NCBI GenBank assembly: GCA_023078685.1
Contig: JALGAS010000004.1
Span: 6,076,001-6,140,000, forward strand
From: Neopestalotiopsis rosae
Taxonomy: Eukaryota; Ascomycota; Sordariomycetes; Amphisphaeriales; Sporocadaceae
DNA length: 64,000 nt
Direction of reading: 5' to 3'
The notes beneath the pieces are model-generated. The model did not search any database. It saw only the letters and a program-made list of their open reading frames with translations, and had not been told where the DNA came from. Every line of letters starts with the position of its first letter. The stretch's first letter is position 1. Made by a program: the position numbers and the translations under genes. This document shows, in pieces, positions 9,747 through 20,570 of this stretch.

Positions 9747-12515
9747 TCAAACGTGTAGCTGATCATCGATCGTGTCAACACCAATCCTTAGAGTACCGCT
9801 TTGTCCTACAAATTCCCCATAAGTGTATTCTTGGTCCATCGCATTCATCCTCGTATTGCATTCATCCCGTCCCATCTCACCAAAATGCTTCAAATCGCGT
9901 AACATCCAGCTGTCGCACACGTAGTACATTGCACCAGCAATAGTACTAGGATCCACGGGCATGTGAGGCCACTTGACGAACAAGCTGCTAGCTACCACCA
10001 GCGTCATGGTCGCAATTATGCCGATAGACCCGTATGCACAAATTCGCGCAGCAAGGAATGTCTGTGTGGCGCGGTATGGCACATTGGAAAGAAATATTGT
10101 GAGAAACTCAGATAATAAAGCAGTCACCCCCACGACTGCTAGCAGAACGTGGCGGCGACGGATACCAGACAAGACACTGCTGAACGCGTTGGTAGGTGGT
10201 GAAAGAAGAATAGAATGCCTTGCTTTTTGAGGCCCCTGAGAGAGTAATTGATAAGGTGATATGATGGCGACGCCTTGGCAGATTAGTGTATGCGCATGGA
10301 TGATCGGGTGTGTCTTTGACTTACTGCTGACAAAAGAGGACCAGAATAGGGTGACGATGGTACCAACACTGGTAAAGAAAAACTTGGTGCCGAAAGACTG
10401 ACTATCCATGAATCGCTCAAATGCCGTATCGTCTCCAGTGTTGTTATAGTATAAAATAAGCGCCAGCAGTCCGACCAGAATAGTAAGGAACAGCAACCTT
10501 CCAATGTATCTCAACATAAATGGGAGACTATTCTTATCCTGACGTAACTCCGCCAGCATTTCCTCTTGCGTTTCCTCTATGTCGCCATAGAGTGGCGCAA
10601 TCTCAGAGTGACGATCTGCAAGCATGACACCATATTCCATTTTGCCGCTCTTGCCATGGAACCAACCCAGTTTGAAGCGTCGACTGGAGACCGTCGAATC
10701 AAGTGATTTCTCTATCCCATTTCCAAGGTAAAGTCTTTTACTTAGGTCTTGCGTCAGAAGAGCTCTAAGATCCTCGTTCTGCACGAGACCTGCCACGCCA
10801 GAGATGTTCCATGGATTGGTGTTTACCCCACTCTTCCATCTCCAAAGAGAAATGGCGATCAGGACGACTAAGAAGCACATGAAAGCTAGCAAGGCTATAG
10901 TTGCTTTTGCGGGAGTTTCTGACACGCTGAGCTGGTATGTACAGCCTTTTGCCGTCCCCGAAACACAGTTGCCTCGCAGCTCGAGTACGATTGACTCAGC
11001 CGATATAGGTACCAGGAGAACAGAGCACACCATGAGGATTGTCGTAAGAGATATGAGAAGCTGTCCACCTAAAAGGGAACGTATCCCATTCGCGTACGAC
11101 GTGACCCCGCAAGTCGGCAAATTCAGTGACTCAAATCCCAAGGCCCCTAAAGGATGCGTGAGTGCGTGCCAAGGCTGGAAAAGCTTTGCATTCATGTTGA
11201 GCGCCCTGATGGGTATGGCGACGATAATGCTCAGTAAAGTTGGAAGACAAAACCCAACAAAGTACTCAGAAGGGCTTATGTAAAACACTTGTGTACTCTC
11301 TGTAGACGCCGTAAGAGAAGGGTAGAGAACCACAGTTGCCGTCGTAATCCCACGGCTGTTAGTCATTACCGAAGTTACCGGCGTGGCAAGAATATCCGAC
11401 ATGATGGTCGTGGTAGGTTTTCCAGCAAGATTTGTCAGCGTCGTTGTTGTAGGAATCGATATGGCGGAGGGGACTCTTGTGGTAGTGTAAGTGGGAAGGC
11501 CCTCTGAGTTGGTTAATGTTGTGACTGGCTCTGTCACGTACGTCACGTATGTCACAATTGGCAATGTTACGCTCTGACCGGCCTTCCCGTGCATCGTTGA
11601 AGCCGCACTGGAGGTACTTTCTCCGACATCAACGCTGTCCTCCCGGTTCGTCGTCGTGGGCAAGCTAAGGGAAGAACCACTTCCAGTGACAGTTGTACTG
11701 ATGACGCCAAATGCCTCAGAGGGAGGACTGGATACTCTCGTAGGTGTGATAGTTGTGTCTATGTGTCCAAAGGCGTCAGAAGCGGTCGTCGACACTTCCG
11801 GAATGTAAGAGGTGCTAGACTTGCTGATAGTTGTATCGATGACTCCAAAGGCGTCAGAAGTCATTGTCGATACTTCCGGAGTATAAGAGGTACTAGACAT
11901 GCTGACAGTTGTGTCAATGACGCCGAATGCGTCAGAGACGGTCATTGAATTGTCATCGCTTGTGGTACTCGTCGTCCAATTTGGAATGGTCCCCGGCACT
12001 GTCGTGGTCGACGGCATTCTCGCGGTCACTCTTCGATCGGCATCCAAATATAGACCACGACGGGCAGCCGTTCCGTCCCCTTGGTCCAGCAGGCTGTCGA
12101 CAAAATCTTTGTGTGGGAGGGCATCTAAGCTATACGCCAAGAGCCCCATCATAACAAGTAACGAGGTCAGCAAAGTGACTAGGAATGGCAATCGCAGCGT
12201 CGTTGGCTTATAGTCGTTTCGCTTGTCTCTTGAGACTTTGTGATGGGTTTCGAAGTCATGATTAGCCAGCTCAGATCCAAGTGGGCGAGCCACAAGACGT
12301 CCTTGATTGTTCGGCAGGGAGTGGTAATCAACATATTCGGGCTGAATGTGCGATGAATCACGATCCGGCATTGACCTAGAGTTCATTGCTGGTGGCTCGG
12401 TTGACGATGGGGCGCGGATCGGTGCCGACGTTCTTCGAATGGGCAAGAAAAGTTTCAGTAAATTCTCAAAGGATGTGAGCTTCCATTTCGAACGTTGCAC
12501 GAGATCACGATGCAA
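9747..12515 (-). CDS. DUF3433-family multipass membrane protein with Ser/Thr-rich tandem repeats
   Basis: Single exon, 922 aa. A basic cytosolic N-terminus (about 115 aa) precedes a first membrane segment LPFLVTLLTSLLVMMGLLAY. A long Ser/Thr-rich loop with four repeats around SDAFGVIDTT and motifs such as TTLTNSEGLPTYTTT follows. The DUF3433 core starts at SPSEYFVGFCLPTLLSIIVA, with several further segments, and a second half follows with SFGTKFFFTSVGTIVTLFW. The two-part layout and extracellular T/S-rich linker are typical of this fungal family, whose function is unknown. The heavy Ser/Thr content suggests O-mannosylation and a cell-surface position (inference). Confidence 0.85.
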   Translation of the reverse strand: MHRDLVQRSKWKLTSFENLLKLFLPIRRTSAPIRAPSSTEPPAMNSRSMPDRDSSHIQPEYVDYHSLPNNQGRLVARPLGSELANHDFETHHKVSRDKRNDYKPTTLRLPFLVTLLTSLLVMMGLLAYSLDALPHKDFVDSLLDQGDGTAARRGLYLDADRRVTARMPSTTTVPGTIPNWTTSTTSDDNSMTVSDAFGVIDTTVSMSSTSYTPEVSTMTSDAFGVIDTTISKSSTSYIPEVSTTASDAFGHIDTTITPTRVSSPPSEAFGVISTTVTGSGSSLSLPTTTNREDSVDVGESTSSAASTMHGKAGQSVTLPIVTYVTYVTEPVTTLTNSEGLPTYTTTRVPSAISIPTTTTLTNLAGKPTTTIMSDILATPVTSVMTNSRGITTATVVLYPSLTASTESTQVFYISPSEYFVGFCLPTLLSIIVAIPIRALNMNAKLFQPWHALTHPLGALGFESLNLPTCGVTSYANGIRSLLGGQLLISLTTILMVCSVLLVPISAESIVLELRGNCVSGTAKGCTYQLSVSETPAKATIALLAFMCFLVVLIAISLWRWKSGVNTNPWNISGVAGLVQNEDLRALLTQDLSKRLYLGNGIEKSLDSTVSSRRFKLGWFHGKSGKMEYGVMLADRHSEIAPLYGDIEETQEEMLAELRQDKNSLPFMLRYIGRLLFLTILVGLLALILYYNNTGDDTAFERFMDSQSFGTKFFFTSVGTIVTLFWSSFVSSKSKTHPIIHAHTLICQGVAIISPYQLLSQGPQKARHSILLSPPTNAFSSVLSGIRRRHVLLAVVGVTALLSEFLTIFLSNVPYRATQTFLAARICAYGSIGIIATMTLVVASSLFVKWPHMPVDPSTIAGAMYYVCDSWMLRDLKHFGEMGRDECNTRMNAMDQEYTYGEFVGQSGTLRIGVDTIDDQLHV
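11699..11943 (-). repeat. In-gene tandem repeat, 78-nt unit, about 3-4 copies
   Basis: Within the DUF3433 gene, units starting SDAFG/SEAFG recur with a period of 26 residues for the best two copies; the last copies are shorter and diverged. Conserved features are AFGxIDTT followed by SSTSY and PEVST. Such repeats expand and contract by slippage or unequal exchange, so copy number may vary between strains. Confidence 0.8.
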
Positions 12516-13943
12516 ACAAAAGCAAAAGAATCCAATTTATGTTATATCTTGATAATCCATGGAAGATTTGGCTACCAGCCTTATGGTCGAGTCCTGCATG
12601 TAACGCATAGCTGCACCATGCACGAGGAGCATCATTTCAGGCCGCAGTCGTTAATACTGCAAATCTTATCCTTGCAGTAGTCTCGGGGTTTATCTCTCTT
12701 TTGTCGGAATGGCATAAGGCTGAGGTGAGATATTGCCTTTGAATGGTCGGGCCTCTGCTCAGCTCCGGATGCGGTGGCACCCCAACAACCTACCGACCCC
12801 AAGAGGACATGGAACCAAGAAAGATGACCATACCAACAGTCCCACACACGTAGGTAGCTTTCGGTACTACGTCGCGACAGCGTTCTTCCTCGAGAGAAGA
12901 TTGTGCCTGACAATGAATGTGCAACTTTAGCGCTTATGAGTGTACATGGGTTATCCATTGCAACCCCACACGGCAGGCTTGTGGCTCCATTGGTGAAGCC
13001 TTTCCTCCCCGTTCCCGAACTTCACCTTTCGTCCCAGGCTAACCAAGTCAGCCAGGTGCAAACCGTTGGCTGGGCGGGAGAAATAACTGCTGGGCTTTTC
13101 CGGTCACGTAATGTCCGCCGAATATCACCACCTTGAATCCTCAATGGTGAGTGGCTTCCCGCAATGAAGTCGAAAACGACCATGGGCATCTACGCCATGT
13201 GTTACGCTGCTCTAGATTGTATTTTAAATGCTTGACCAGAATGAGCAGGCTCAAACGGTACGGCGAATGCAGCGGTGTTGTCATACAATGTACATAAACT
13301 GTTCCACACGGATGACCAACTTGGCAGCGCATACCATCTTTTTTATACTCTCGCAGTACACCCGATATTAAGGTTGTGCATCCGATTATGATTAAGACCA
13401 ACGATCTCGTTCCTTTGGCAGGTCTGCCTTTTACATGCTGCCATGCACGTATTGTATACCCAATTCAGCTCCGCTGCCATTGATCCAGTGTTGCTCGGTG
13501 GCAGTGTTTGATCGGCGTGACAGGGGTGGATCAAAAAGACTGCACAAGGTAACTCTCGATCCTCACCCTTGGAGTGGCTGCGACTCAGTTCGTCCCAAGT
13601 TGCCCCGGTTCCTGACTTTCGCTCCAGACCATGTTTACATAATACACGATCAAATTCTCCCCCGCTGTAAGAGCGTGCTTCATGATGGCGGTTTTAGACG
13701 CCAGAACGCGCGAATTGCCGAATTGAGCCACCTGAAGAGGTAGGAAGTCAGGAGAGCCCTAGAATGAGCATCTTCTATAAGTAATGTCGCGCCAGACATG
13801 GCAGACAGTGTGCTTTGTCTCTACACGTCTCCCTTGTGCCTCAATCGCTCTTTTAATATTCAAGTCACTCTTTCAAACTTGTAAATTTATTTCATATTAC
13901 CAACGAGATAACTTTACCACAAAGTCTTGTCCTCTAGCATATA
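12516..13943. other. Intergenic, no gene seen
   Basis: About 1.4 kb between divergent genes. No frame with family features. A TATAA element at 13776-13780 lies about 165 nt upstream of the small secreted-protein start. Confidence 0.4.
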
Positions 13944-14476
13944 ATGCATTCATTCCTGTACTTCCTTACTCTTGGGGCCGCCTCTCTGGTAGTGGCCAGT
14001 CCCGCGCCGAACAGGGCACTAGCGCAACGAGCTACAGGAACATTTGCTGTTGTGCCTCCGTCTTCCACTTCCACTGATCCCCACGACCAGTTCGACCCTG
14101 ATGTTGTGAAAGATATCACTTGTACGGGAACGACGTGAGTAGTAAATAGATTGAATTTGGTGATAACCAATTACTGACCGTTACAAGATCTGTTCCCAAA
14201 GCAAACCAGCAAATCGCCGAGCTCTTGGTCTGCAACGGTATCCAGGCCCCCATCACCAACTGTGGGGGAAGCTTGTCAAAGACAACCTCAACGTCGGGAA
14301 CGGCCAAGTGGACCTTGACAGCACCCCAGGGCGCTACGCTGAACTTCTTCAAGGGGACCTGGGAGGAGTGCGCTAATGCCGCCAGGGCAGCTTGCCCCAA
14401 CCAAACATACAAGGGAACTTGCCTTGGTGGTGTTACAAGCGGCGAGGGTTTTACTTTTGAGCTGAGCGAAGCCTAA
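13944..14476 (+). CDS. Small secreted cysteine-containing protein, unknown function
   Basis: Exons 13944-14134 and 14188-14476 (intron 53 nt, GTGAGT...CAAG) give 159 aa. The N-terminus MHSFLYFLTLGAASLVVAS is a clear signal peptide with a likely cut after VAS. A Ser/Pro/Thr stretch follows. Six cysteines (in ITCTGT, LVCNG, NCGG, ECANA, ACPN and TCLGG) could form three disulfides. I do not recognise the family. Size, secretion and cysteine content fit an effector-like or apoplastic protein, but nothing shows activity. It converges on another secreted-protein gene whose stop is 211 nt away, with a 28-G run between. Confidence 0.78.
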
Positions 14477-14588
14477 TCATAGAATCCATAACGCTGTAAA
14501 TTGACACATACTGTAATACTATTCTGTACTGCAACCAACACCAAATCCAACCATAACACCAAAAGTCGCCTGTTTGTGTTCTAACCTT

Positions 14589-14616
14589 GGGGGGGGGGGG
14601 GGGGGGGGGGGGGGGG
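14589..14616 (+). repeat. Poly-G tract, 28 Gs
   Basis: A pure run of 28 G residues on the plus strand. It starts 112 nt after one stop codon and ends 72 nt before the other, so it probably falls in the 3' UTR of one or both convergent transcripts. It could form G-quadruplexes and is a slippage hotspot; its exact length may be a sequencing estimate. Confidence 0.95.
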
Positions 14617-14687
14617 TAGATTCATCTGCCCTGATCGCGGTTTGACAAAGGAAAAAAAGCATTTGATCCCGTTTATTGACTAGCCAT

Positions 14688-16059
14688 CTAGCAGGCGTGA
14701 ACTTCATCCCTCTGACCGCCGTAGGAGTCCTTCCATTGGGGCGAGTTCTGGTCATCAGGAACATCGGATCTGTCGCCACAGTTGACCCACTTGGGAATCA
14801 CCAGCACGTCTGCATCGTCGCTGTTGATTGAGGTGGCTTGAATCTCGCTGCAGGCATTTGGTGTCGTCTTGGAGAAAGGCGCATCTTTCAAGCACACAAG
14901 CGGTCCAAATTCTCCGCCGGTAAAGTTTGGTTCGTACTCTGACAGGGTACCGCAACTGTGCAGCATTACTGGGGCTTTGTACCTACACTGGAGTTAGCCA
15001 AATTGATTATAATCAGATTTGTAGATTAATCAACTTACCACCATCCGCAGGCACCTTCACCGAAGTTGAAGCCCTGGGTAAGAGAAGTCGATTCGAAAAT
15101 TGCAATTCCAAAGCTGATTCCCGCGCTGAGAACAGACTCCAAGGGACCCTCTCCCTCTAGACCGAAGCTGACTGACACGGACTTTTCAACTGTGAAGGAC
15201 TCGCCTTCTTCAAGATAGCAGTCATTGCCCTAGTCACGCCATGTCAGTATGTGAAGTTTGAATTGAGCAGTCAACTTATATGATAACTTACAGCGCAGTA
15301 CCTTGTGTCGTCGTAAACTTCTGCAACTCCGTAGTACTTTGCCGCCTTGACCTCGCAGTAGTAGGAGCATCCATCCGTCTCGTCATTGCCAACATTGGGA
15401 CAGTCTCCGCTCTCATTCATATCAATCGCCGGTTCGCACACAGTGTCTTCGCATCCGGTGACTTCTGGTGTTCCCGAGTCAAGGCAGCGCCTCACTGGTC
15501 TCCCACGCTTGTCCACCTTGCGACCGCTGATGGGGACCTTGGCGTAGATGGCATACTGAACACCGGCAGATGTGCGAATTGTGCCAGAAGACTTTTGGCT
15601 GGTGCAAGTCTCCTCAATGACGTCAAAGCCAATCTGGGCCTGCTCGGGCGTGACTTCGATAGGCTCAGTGCCCTTGTTGCACACTTGGGCCATTGTCTGT
15701 TCGACTTCTTGGTGGAAACAGGCACCCGGCTGAATGGACACTGGCGCGCCTCCGAGGCTGCTGATGAATAGAGTTGCAGCGTCGACAGCATTGTCCCAGC
15801 TTGTCAGACCATTGGGTGGGCAGTCCACAATGCTGTCCGGACCTAGGAGCTGTTCTGCCTTGTCTTGGTCCGCAGCTCTAGTATGCAAATCGCTGGATCT
15901 TGGTCGCAGGGACGGGGCAGTACTCAGAGCTTTCAAGTCGCGGACGAACTTTCCTGGCCCCTGGTAGCTTTCGATACCTCCGTCTCTTTGCCAGATCGGG
16001 AGATGGGAGGCCATGGCTTGTGAAGCAAAAGCTCCAGCGAGGAAAAGCTTAGGAAGCAT
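14688..16059 (-). CDS. Secreted cysteine-rich protein, unknown family
   Basis: Exons 16059-15292, 15229-15039 and 14982-14688 give 417 aa. I chose the inner ATG because it gives the signal peptide MLPKLFLAGAFASQAMAS; the frame stays open 23 codons upstream. A dibasic-rich pro-like region follows (to about residue 65). The middle part (CPPNGLTSWDNAV, GACFHQEVEQTMAQVC) is cysteine-spaced. Further on come YCEVKAAKYYGVAEVYDDTR, CYLEEGESFTVEKSVSVSFG, and FNFGEGACGWWYKAPVMLHSCG, which bridges the last splice. The amphipathic beta-like segment SFTVEKSVSVSFG then LSAGISFGIAIFES is seen in some fungal secreted proteins, but I cannot assign a function. A TATAAAG at 16264-16270 (minus strand) is a possible promoter element. 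Confidence 0.8.
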
Positions 16060-18075
16060 CTTGGGAAAGTCGCTATGGTGAACTGAACTTTCTGAAGGCC
16101 AAGAAAATACTTGTTTTGATATAGGCAAGCAGTGGTCAGATAATGCTCCTCGCTCCCTTAGCTGAAGCGATGTGAAGTGGAAGAGGTTTGAGTAACTAGT
16201 TGGGCTAAAGGCAGTGTTGTGATGGAATAACTCTGTACATGATGGTCACGGAAAGCTCAACATCTTTATAGCCATTATCTGTCACCTTCACAGCTACGAT
16301 CAAGGGTAAGTGATCACAATATGTGCTGATATTCATGTTCAAGGACTATTGTGTTTCTGACGTAAGTGAAGGTATTTCCGGACGAGTGGCTTTCTCAATG
16401 ACGATCATCTACCAGTTTGAAAACATTTCTCTACCGAGCCTCGTAGGATGTTCCCAAGAGGATTGCAATAGGTAATAGCCAAGTTACTGTGTGAGACAAT
16501 GGGATCGTGAAGTTCATCCAGCGTCGCTTGGCAGCCTGACCGATGGCGCAGCATTAGATTATTTAGCGAATGCAGCTGAGAACTGTCGATCGATCTATAT
16601 CCAGGGGGTGGAAGTCTTACATTCTCCTCAAACATGTATTGGTGGCTAAGCGCGCGTCTCCAGATACCTTGTTCACTCTGGGCTCCTCAATATCTTCGAG
16701 TCTTGTGAAGCACTCAGCATCTCTCTTGAATACAAGCGGTCCTTATCGGCCATTTGCCTCTTGATACCACAGTGCGCCAATATAATCTTTGCTGAGCAGT
16801 CTGATCTTTTTGGTCGCAGGTGCAAACTTTGGCACGTGTTTTGGTAGTGCCATCCATCGTCAAGTTGATGCTTGACATCGCTGTCGCATGACGAGAAGGC
16901 TTGTGGACATTTGTTTCGTCAGATCATCATCCCATAGGAACGTAAGCCCATGGATGTTTAAGTAACTTGGGATTGGTTGGCGCTATAAGGCTGCAAGGCA
17001 GTATATGATTGATTGCCAGGTACAATCTTCTTGGCATCTAGATAGATACTAGTGTAGGATTAGACAACAGCAGAGCATGCACTTCTGTCAGCAACCCGAC
17101 TATTCAGCTCTGAAGGACTATGACGTAGCGGATCGTATCTATTATTGTCAAAGTAGACAATACAATTTCGCATTCTTCGATGGTTGAGAGAATCAACTAG
17201 AGATGAGATCATCCTGGTGCGACAATGAATGTAGAATCAGTGATCATGTTATCTGTTGGCGAATGAGGCTAAATAGAATCAACAGTTCCACTATTCATTG
17301 TAGTCACTCATCGATCGTCTGGTGTTATACAGAAGTCATGTACGATCAAGCAAGGTTTTGATATGTTACTCGCGGTTCTGATCAATTTGGGCTGTCATTT
17401 CGAATACTTACATATGTAGGCATGAATTTAGTAGACAAGCTCAATATTCATTTGTATGTCTAGTGTTAATGACTTCACAATACTCAAGTTCACCCAAAAA
17501 CAGATGCTGTCGCGTCCACCTAGGTGTGCTTAGATTAGAACGCGTTGAACCGAACCTTTAGCTGATCTCATCAACAGATAGAGATGCGATCTGCAGCGGA
17601 CAGAAGCATTGCGGTGAATGCATCTTCTTGGCAGCAGGGGAAACAGTGCTCGCCAAGTCTCAGATGGAATAATCTCCACCGGAAGGATTATCCCAAGTTG
17701 CCCGTCTTGTCTCTATGCACCGTATTGCCCCCTGGTTATTTGCTTGGCATGCATTTCAAGTCATATGACTTTTCCAAGGACCCCCAGGCATGAGTGGACT
17801 CAGCTTTCGCCAGACTTACTCAAGATCGCCAATCTCAATACAGAATGTTCTTATTAAATTTCAGCGTATATTTCAACTTGAGTGGGTGGACATAATGAAG
17901 ACGTTTGGACTCATGCTCGACTCGATTTTGAAAAACTTTCAGTATTGATATCGTGTTATATGTAAGACAATGACATCAGTATATTGAGCTTAGCTTTCCA
18001 TCCGGATTGTACATTGTTGTGTGCCCTATACACTTGCGACTAACTCCGCTCAATTGCCCCACAAAGCTGATTTGC
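16060..18075. other. Two-kilobase gap, no gene seen
   Basis: Short frames only. The left end carries the TATAAAG (16264-16270) for the secreted-protein gene. I see no tRNA, transposase remnant or repeat. It may hold a non-coding transcript, but nothing in the sequence shows this. Confidence 0.35.
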
Positions 18076-18525
18076 TTAGAGCAGTGTCTGGATGATCAAA
18101 GGTGCAACAGCCAACAATAGCACCCCTGTTCCTGTTACCGTTGTCTTAGACCTAGCACCACTGGAAGACTGAGTGTTGCATACTGCAGAAATCAATTTGA
18201 ATTCTTCTGCGTGTTGCGCAAGACAGGTCTCGCAACTCTCATTGCAGGTGCACGTAGATCGCTCCCAGGCTATTGCGGTCGCGTTGGTGCAGCATGGCTG
18301 GAAAATTGAGAGCGTGATGTTGTCGCGATCGTTTCCGGTCAGAAGACTGCACTTCCCGGACTCTGGAAATTGTAGAATAGGTTCCGAGTGGTTGTAAAGA
18401 TTTGTTGAGTTACTGAAACTGTTCATTGTCGTAATGTGTTTGGCGTATCTTGTGATGTTTGGTAAAGATTTTGCGGTTTTGGGATTGAATACACCAGGTC
18501 GGCATGCAATGTGAGACATTAACAT
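18076..18525 (-). CDS. Small cysteine-rich protein with GPI-anchor-like tail
   Basis: 149 aa from the first ATG, or 116 aa from the internal ATG at 18426. The body has eleven N-glycosylation-type or cysteine-rich features, including CSLLTGNDRDNITLS, QPCCTNATAIAWE and CTCNESCETCLAQH. The C-terminus has a small-residue site (SSSGA) then a spacer and the hydrophobic tail TGVLLLAVAPLIIQTLL, as in GPI-anchored surface proteins. Oddly, neither start gives a signal peptide; a missing upstream exon is the likeliest reason. Function unknown. Confidence 0.6.
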   Translation of the reverse strand: MLMSHIACRPGVFNPKTAKSLPNITRYAKHITTMNSFSNSTNLYNHSEPILQFPESGKCSLLTGNDRDNITLSIFQPCCTNATAIAWERSTCTCNESCETCLAQHAEEFKLISAVCNTQSSSGARSKTTVTGTGVLLLAVAPLIIQTLL

Positions 18526-19290
18526 TGTGTATCGAAGGTCACGGTAATCTAAGAGAGTTATATGATTTAGTAGAGCCTCGCAGGTAGCGATGAAAGCTGT
18601 GTGTCGGTTCCTGTGCTTTCGTTGCTTGACGTCACGGAAGGATTGTTCATAAGACCCTGGACGCCGAGCCTCTTGGCTTTACTGCACCGCGATGTGGGCA
18701 AACATGTACGCCAAGGCGCCAGGATCGTCAGGTTCTTTAAATATTGGCCAAGCTATGCTGTGCCACCCCCAATGAACTATACACTTGTGGTATTGTCATT
18801 GGCGATCGAACATTCTGAGAAAACCTAGGGTAATTTCTGCTTGTTTTACACCTGGACTATTGCTCGTGGTTGACAAAACTGGGATGGTAGCCCTGCCTCC
18901 ATCTACGGCCCTAAACCAAAGCGTGACAGAGAGCAAGAGCATATGAATACGAAATTTAAATCTTCACATCGACTCGTGTAAGAATGCGTTTATTGTGTTG
19001 AACAAGAAAAGATCCTATCAGGCTATTGACATAGTCGGATGTAGGTTGTACAGAAAAAGAAGCACAGTCTTAGTAAGAGTGGTTGAGATCATGTGACGTA
19101 TTCTATTGCCTTCTCATCATTTGCATTTTATAGTATCCAAATTTTTGGCATTCACTCGAGGATAGTGGTGCAGATACTGCCACCTGGATTGGCAAGCTAG
19201 CATCTCTAATTTCAAAACCCGTATCATCGGAAAGTAACATAGTCTATTCTCAAAGGGCTATCTCAAGAAGTTGGATTCTTGAGGTACGTA
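18526..19290. other. Intergenic, no gene seen
   Basis: About 0.77 kb between the upstream side of the GPI-type gene and the 3' end of the lyase gene. If the GPI-type protein has a missing signal-peptide exon it would lie here, but I could not find one by eye. Confidence 0.35.
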
Positions 19291-20570
19291 TTATTCGAGC
19301 CGATAGAGAATGGTGCCGAAGCCAAGCTGATCATAGCCACCGCTGGTTGTTCCATAATCACCCCCACCGCCCTCGGCGCCGCCGCTCTCATCAACGACGA
19401 GGTCGCGATACGCACCAGTCCACGACGCGTTAAGTCCTTTCAAGGAGCTATAGTGGGCATAGAGTAGCTCATTGATTGGTCGAATTGTTCCGCGACTCGA
19501 ATTTGAGATGATAGGCTGGCTCACATCCGAGTTGTTGTAAGTGGTGTATGGCACGCTGTAGCCGAGATTGTATTTTGACACATACTCCGAACTTCGGTAG
19601 GGTGTCAGCATACGAGAAAAATTCTGTGGCATGTCACTTACCCAGCAAGAATTCGATTGTTCAGATAACCAAAGAGGTCAACGCCTTGGTTGTATGCTTG
19701 TTGGGCAAAGGCCCCCAGTAAGGCGAAGTCGAGGGTGGCATGGCCCTGATCCCTTCCCGCTTCTTGGTTCTGGCCAAGGACCTTGCCAGAGCCAGTCTCA
19801 TTGTACGTTATCCAGATTGCTTTTTCGATGGCACCATTGCCTTGCCCACTCTTGAAATATGTGACGGCTTCGTTGGCCATGGTCACGTTATCGGAGAGGA
19901 CACCAATGGCGTACATTGAAGCAAGATTGCACAAGTCCCAGTTGGCCCAGTAGTGGTCGATCTCAGCGTTGTTATGGTTTACCAGGAAATTGTGGTTCAT
20001 TGGGTAGAACACAGTCTCCAACAGCGTCGTCAGGTTGGTCAGTCCCTTCCAACCCGAGTAAGTGCGAAGTATTTCTCCGGCATTTGCGAGCTGGTATCCG
20101 TAAAGACCACTGGCCAGGTACTTATCAGATGTGCCGTCAATGGCTGTCATGGTTGAGGACCAGGCATCCAAGATTGCAGCCGCAACATCAGCGTACACGG
20201 TTGATCCCGTGACCTTCCAGTATATGGCGTTGGTATATGCAGCTGCCGCGTCTCGATAGAGCGAGGGATAGTTCTCCGTACAATCGCCCCCAGAGCCTCG
20301 ACAGACTGTCTCTTTAGCACTGGGAGTATATTCGCTGTATGTATGATTGACTAGCTTGAGCCAGCCGGTGTACATTGGTTCCCTCTGCTTGTTGACGAAA
20401 CCTTTGATGCGGTCGAAGTCGGATTCTGTGTGCAATAGGCCAGGGTGTGTGAAAGTAGTAGCATTATGATAAGAGGTAGTATTGGGAAGCGTAGTAGTAG
20501 AGTTAGGAAAACCACATTTGGCGCCAAGCGCCAAAGGTGCCAAATAGAAGGTAACGGTTGATGTCTTCAT
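19291..20570 (-). CDS. Secreted polysaccharide lyase, alginate-lyase fold (PL38-like)
   Basis: Exons 20570-19642 and 19591-19291 give 409 aa. The 50-nt intron has donor GTAAGT, branch TGCTGAC and acceptor CCGAAG, and joins NNRILAG to SEYVSKYNLGY. Signal peptide MKTSTVTFYLAPLALG; the inner ATG at 20570 was chosen over 20609 for this reason. The alpha-toroid alginate-lyase domain (PF05426 type) shows HPGLLHTESDFDRIKGFV at its start, the active-site region NHNNAEIDHYWANWDLCN and the signature QEAGRDQGHATLDFALLG. Such lyases cleave uronic-acid glycans (alginate, glucuronan) by beta-elimination, leaving a 4,5-unsaturated uronyl end. Substrate is not readable. A GH88 that would process that end lies about 4 kb away. 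Confidence 0.87.

Noticed and set aside
19592..19641. An 18-nt intron (GTAAGT...CACAG) in the lyase gene
   Set aside because: Too short for splicing and does not repair the frame. The 50-nt version ending CCGAAG, with a TGCTGAC branch site, does both.
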